Origin: Pseudomonas oryzihabitans
Lineage (GTDB): Bacteria; Pseudomonadota; Gammaproteobacteria; Pseudomonadales; Pseudomonadaceae
Direction: 5' to 3'
Assembly: GCF_006384975.1 (NCBI RefSeq)
Contig: NZ_CP021645.1
Span: 1,950,001-2,014,000, forward strand
DNA length: 64,000 bases
Positions within the stretch are counted from its first letter, which is position 1; the number at the start of each line of letters is the position of its first letter. Positions 63,346 through 64,000 of this stretch are shown one piece after another. Both the position numbers and the translations under genes were made by a program. The notes under the pieces are model-generated. The model was not told the origin of the DNA. It was given only the letters and a program-made list of their open reading frames with translations, and did no database searches.

Positions 63346-64000
63346 ATGTCTTCCTGGAAGCACGAATTCCCTCAGGCCTACGCCATGCGCTATCTCAACC
63401 ATGCGGCGGTAGCTCCCTGGCCCAAACGCGCCGCGCAGGCCGTCACCGAATTCGCCGCCGAGAACTGCCAGTACGGTGCGCGCAACTACCCGACCTGGCT
63501 GGGCCTGGAGCAGCGGCTGCGCGAGCGCCTGATGCGTCTGCTCAACGCCCCGGCGAGCAGCGACATCGCCTTGGTCAAGAACACCTCCGAGGCCCTGTCC
63601 TTCGTCGCCTTCGGCCTGGATTGGCAGAGCGGTGACCAGGTGGTGATCAGCGACGAGGAGTTCCCGTCCAATCGAGTGGTCTGGGAGGCACTGTCGCGTT
63701 TTGGCGTCGAGGTGGTGGAAGTGACCCTCGGGGAGACGCCCGAGGCCAACCTGCTGGCCGCCTGTGGTCCTCGTACCCGGCTGATGGCCATCAGCGCCGT
63801 GCAGTACGCCAGCGGCCTGCGTCTCGACCTGCCCGCCCTGGGCCAGGGGTGCGAGGCCAAGAGCGTGCTGCTGTGCGTCGACGCCATCCAGCAACTGGGC
63901 GCCCTGCCCTTCGATGTGCAGGCCTGCAACTGCGCCTTCGCCATGGCCGACGGTCACAAGTGGATGCTCGGCCCGGAAGGCCTGGGGGTCTTCTACTGCC
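63346..64000 (+). CDS. class-V aminotransferase / cysteine-desulfurase-like protein, 3' part outside window
   Basis: The frame is open from ATG 63346 to the right edge (about 218 residues). Fold-type-I PLP features are NTSEALSFVAFGLDW, SDEEFPSNRVVW, AISAVQYASGLRLDLPAL, VDAIQQLGALPFDV and the PLP lysine in DGHKWMLGPEGLG. This pattern is closer to the CsdB/isopenicillin-epimerase-like branch of class V than to IscS. Substrate unknown. Confidence 0.85.
   Translation, partial: MSSWKHEFPQAYAMRYLNHAAVAPWPKRAAQAVTEFAAENCQYGARNYPTWLGLEQRLRERLMRLLNAPASSDIALVKNTSEALSFVAFGLDWQSGDQVVISDEEFPSNRVVWEALSRFGVEVVEVTLGETPEANLLAACGPRTRLMAISAVQYASGLRLDLPALGQGCEAKSVLLCVDAIQQLGALPFDVQACNCAFAMADGHKWMLGPEGLGVFYC

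Overview
The window is a high-GC, gene-dense bacterial chromosome segment that looks like Pseudomonas. The evidence is the 531-residue class of isocitrate lyase, an OprI-type lipoprotein, gene blocks familiar from Pseudomonas (moxR-DUF58-tgpA, tesA/ybbA-ybbP-greB, etfBA/etf-QO) and Pseudomonas-style REP and palindromic intergenic repeats. The species cannot be fixed from the sequence alone; an oryzihabitans/oleovorans-like member is a guess. No rRNA, tRNA, CRISPR array, prophage, transposase or secretion island was seen.

Layout. 1-3100: a 5-oxoprolinase A (pxpA) - biotin carrier - biotin carboxylase operon (minus strand, running off the left edge) with a divergent LysR regulator. 3100-5750: a long palindromic element, a VOC protein, an exported CAP-domain protein, a small parvulin and a GFA-family protein. 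5750-12900: two-carbon and propionate metabolism. This is isocitrate lyase behind a long leader with two identical-geometry inverted repeats, then a compact GntR-prpB-prpC-prpD methylcitrate operon with no acnD or prpF. 12980-15000: pabB and a short PAPS-reductase-like protein.

15050-31320 is a carbohydrate module: two MFS transporters, tandem GntR regulators, a sugar lactonase, the araFGH ABC importer, an IlvD/Edd-type arabinonate dehydratase, an exported aldose 1-epimerase, an alpha-ketoglutarate semialdehyde dehydrogenase, an AraD1/GguC-type dehydratase and its divergent LysR regulator. Together these encode import of L-arabinose (and probably D-galactose) and its non-phosphorylated oxidation to alpha-ketoglutarate. 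The sugar 1-dehydrogenase is the one step missing here. Near-identical sequence over the -10 regions of the araF and MFS promoters suggests a shared GntR operator.

31350-54600: cysB, a universal stress protein, a thioredoxin-fold protein, DAHP synthase, a GNAT protein, oprI, an L,D-transpeptidase, tesA divergent from an ABC/FtsX exporter, greB, a lytic transglycosylase, tatD, a chemoreceptor, the tgpA-DUF58-moxR operon, pyrF, a LysR/PACE efflux pair, a Gfo/Idh/MocA oxidoreductase and a lipoprotein. 54600-64000: a MocR-type regulator, etfBA divergent from ETF-ubiquinone oxidoreductase with a PsrA-like palindrome between them, DUF1285 and DUF4823 proteins, a MoaA-type radical SAM enzyme, a TetR regulator and the start of a class-V aminotransferase.

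The least explained material is intergenic. Two 143/144-bp elements (before cysB and tatD) share a conserved core, but their outer arms differ in sequence while remaining self-complementary. A different 171-bp palindrome lies after the first LysR gene. Two REP pairs share one core, and identical inverted 31-bp repeats bracket galM. I found no clearly new multi-gene system. The best leads are the palindrome family, the operator pairs and the altered PAPS-reductase paralogue.
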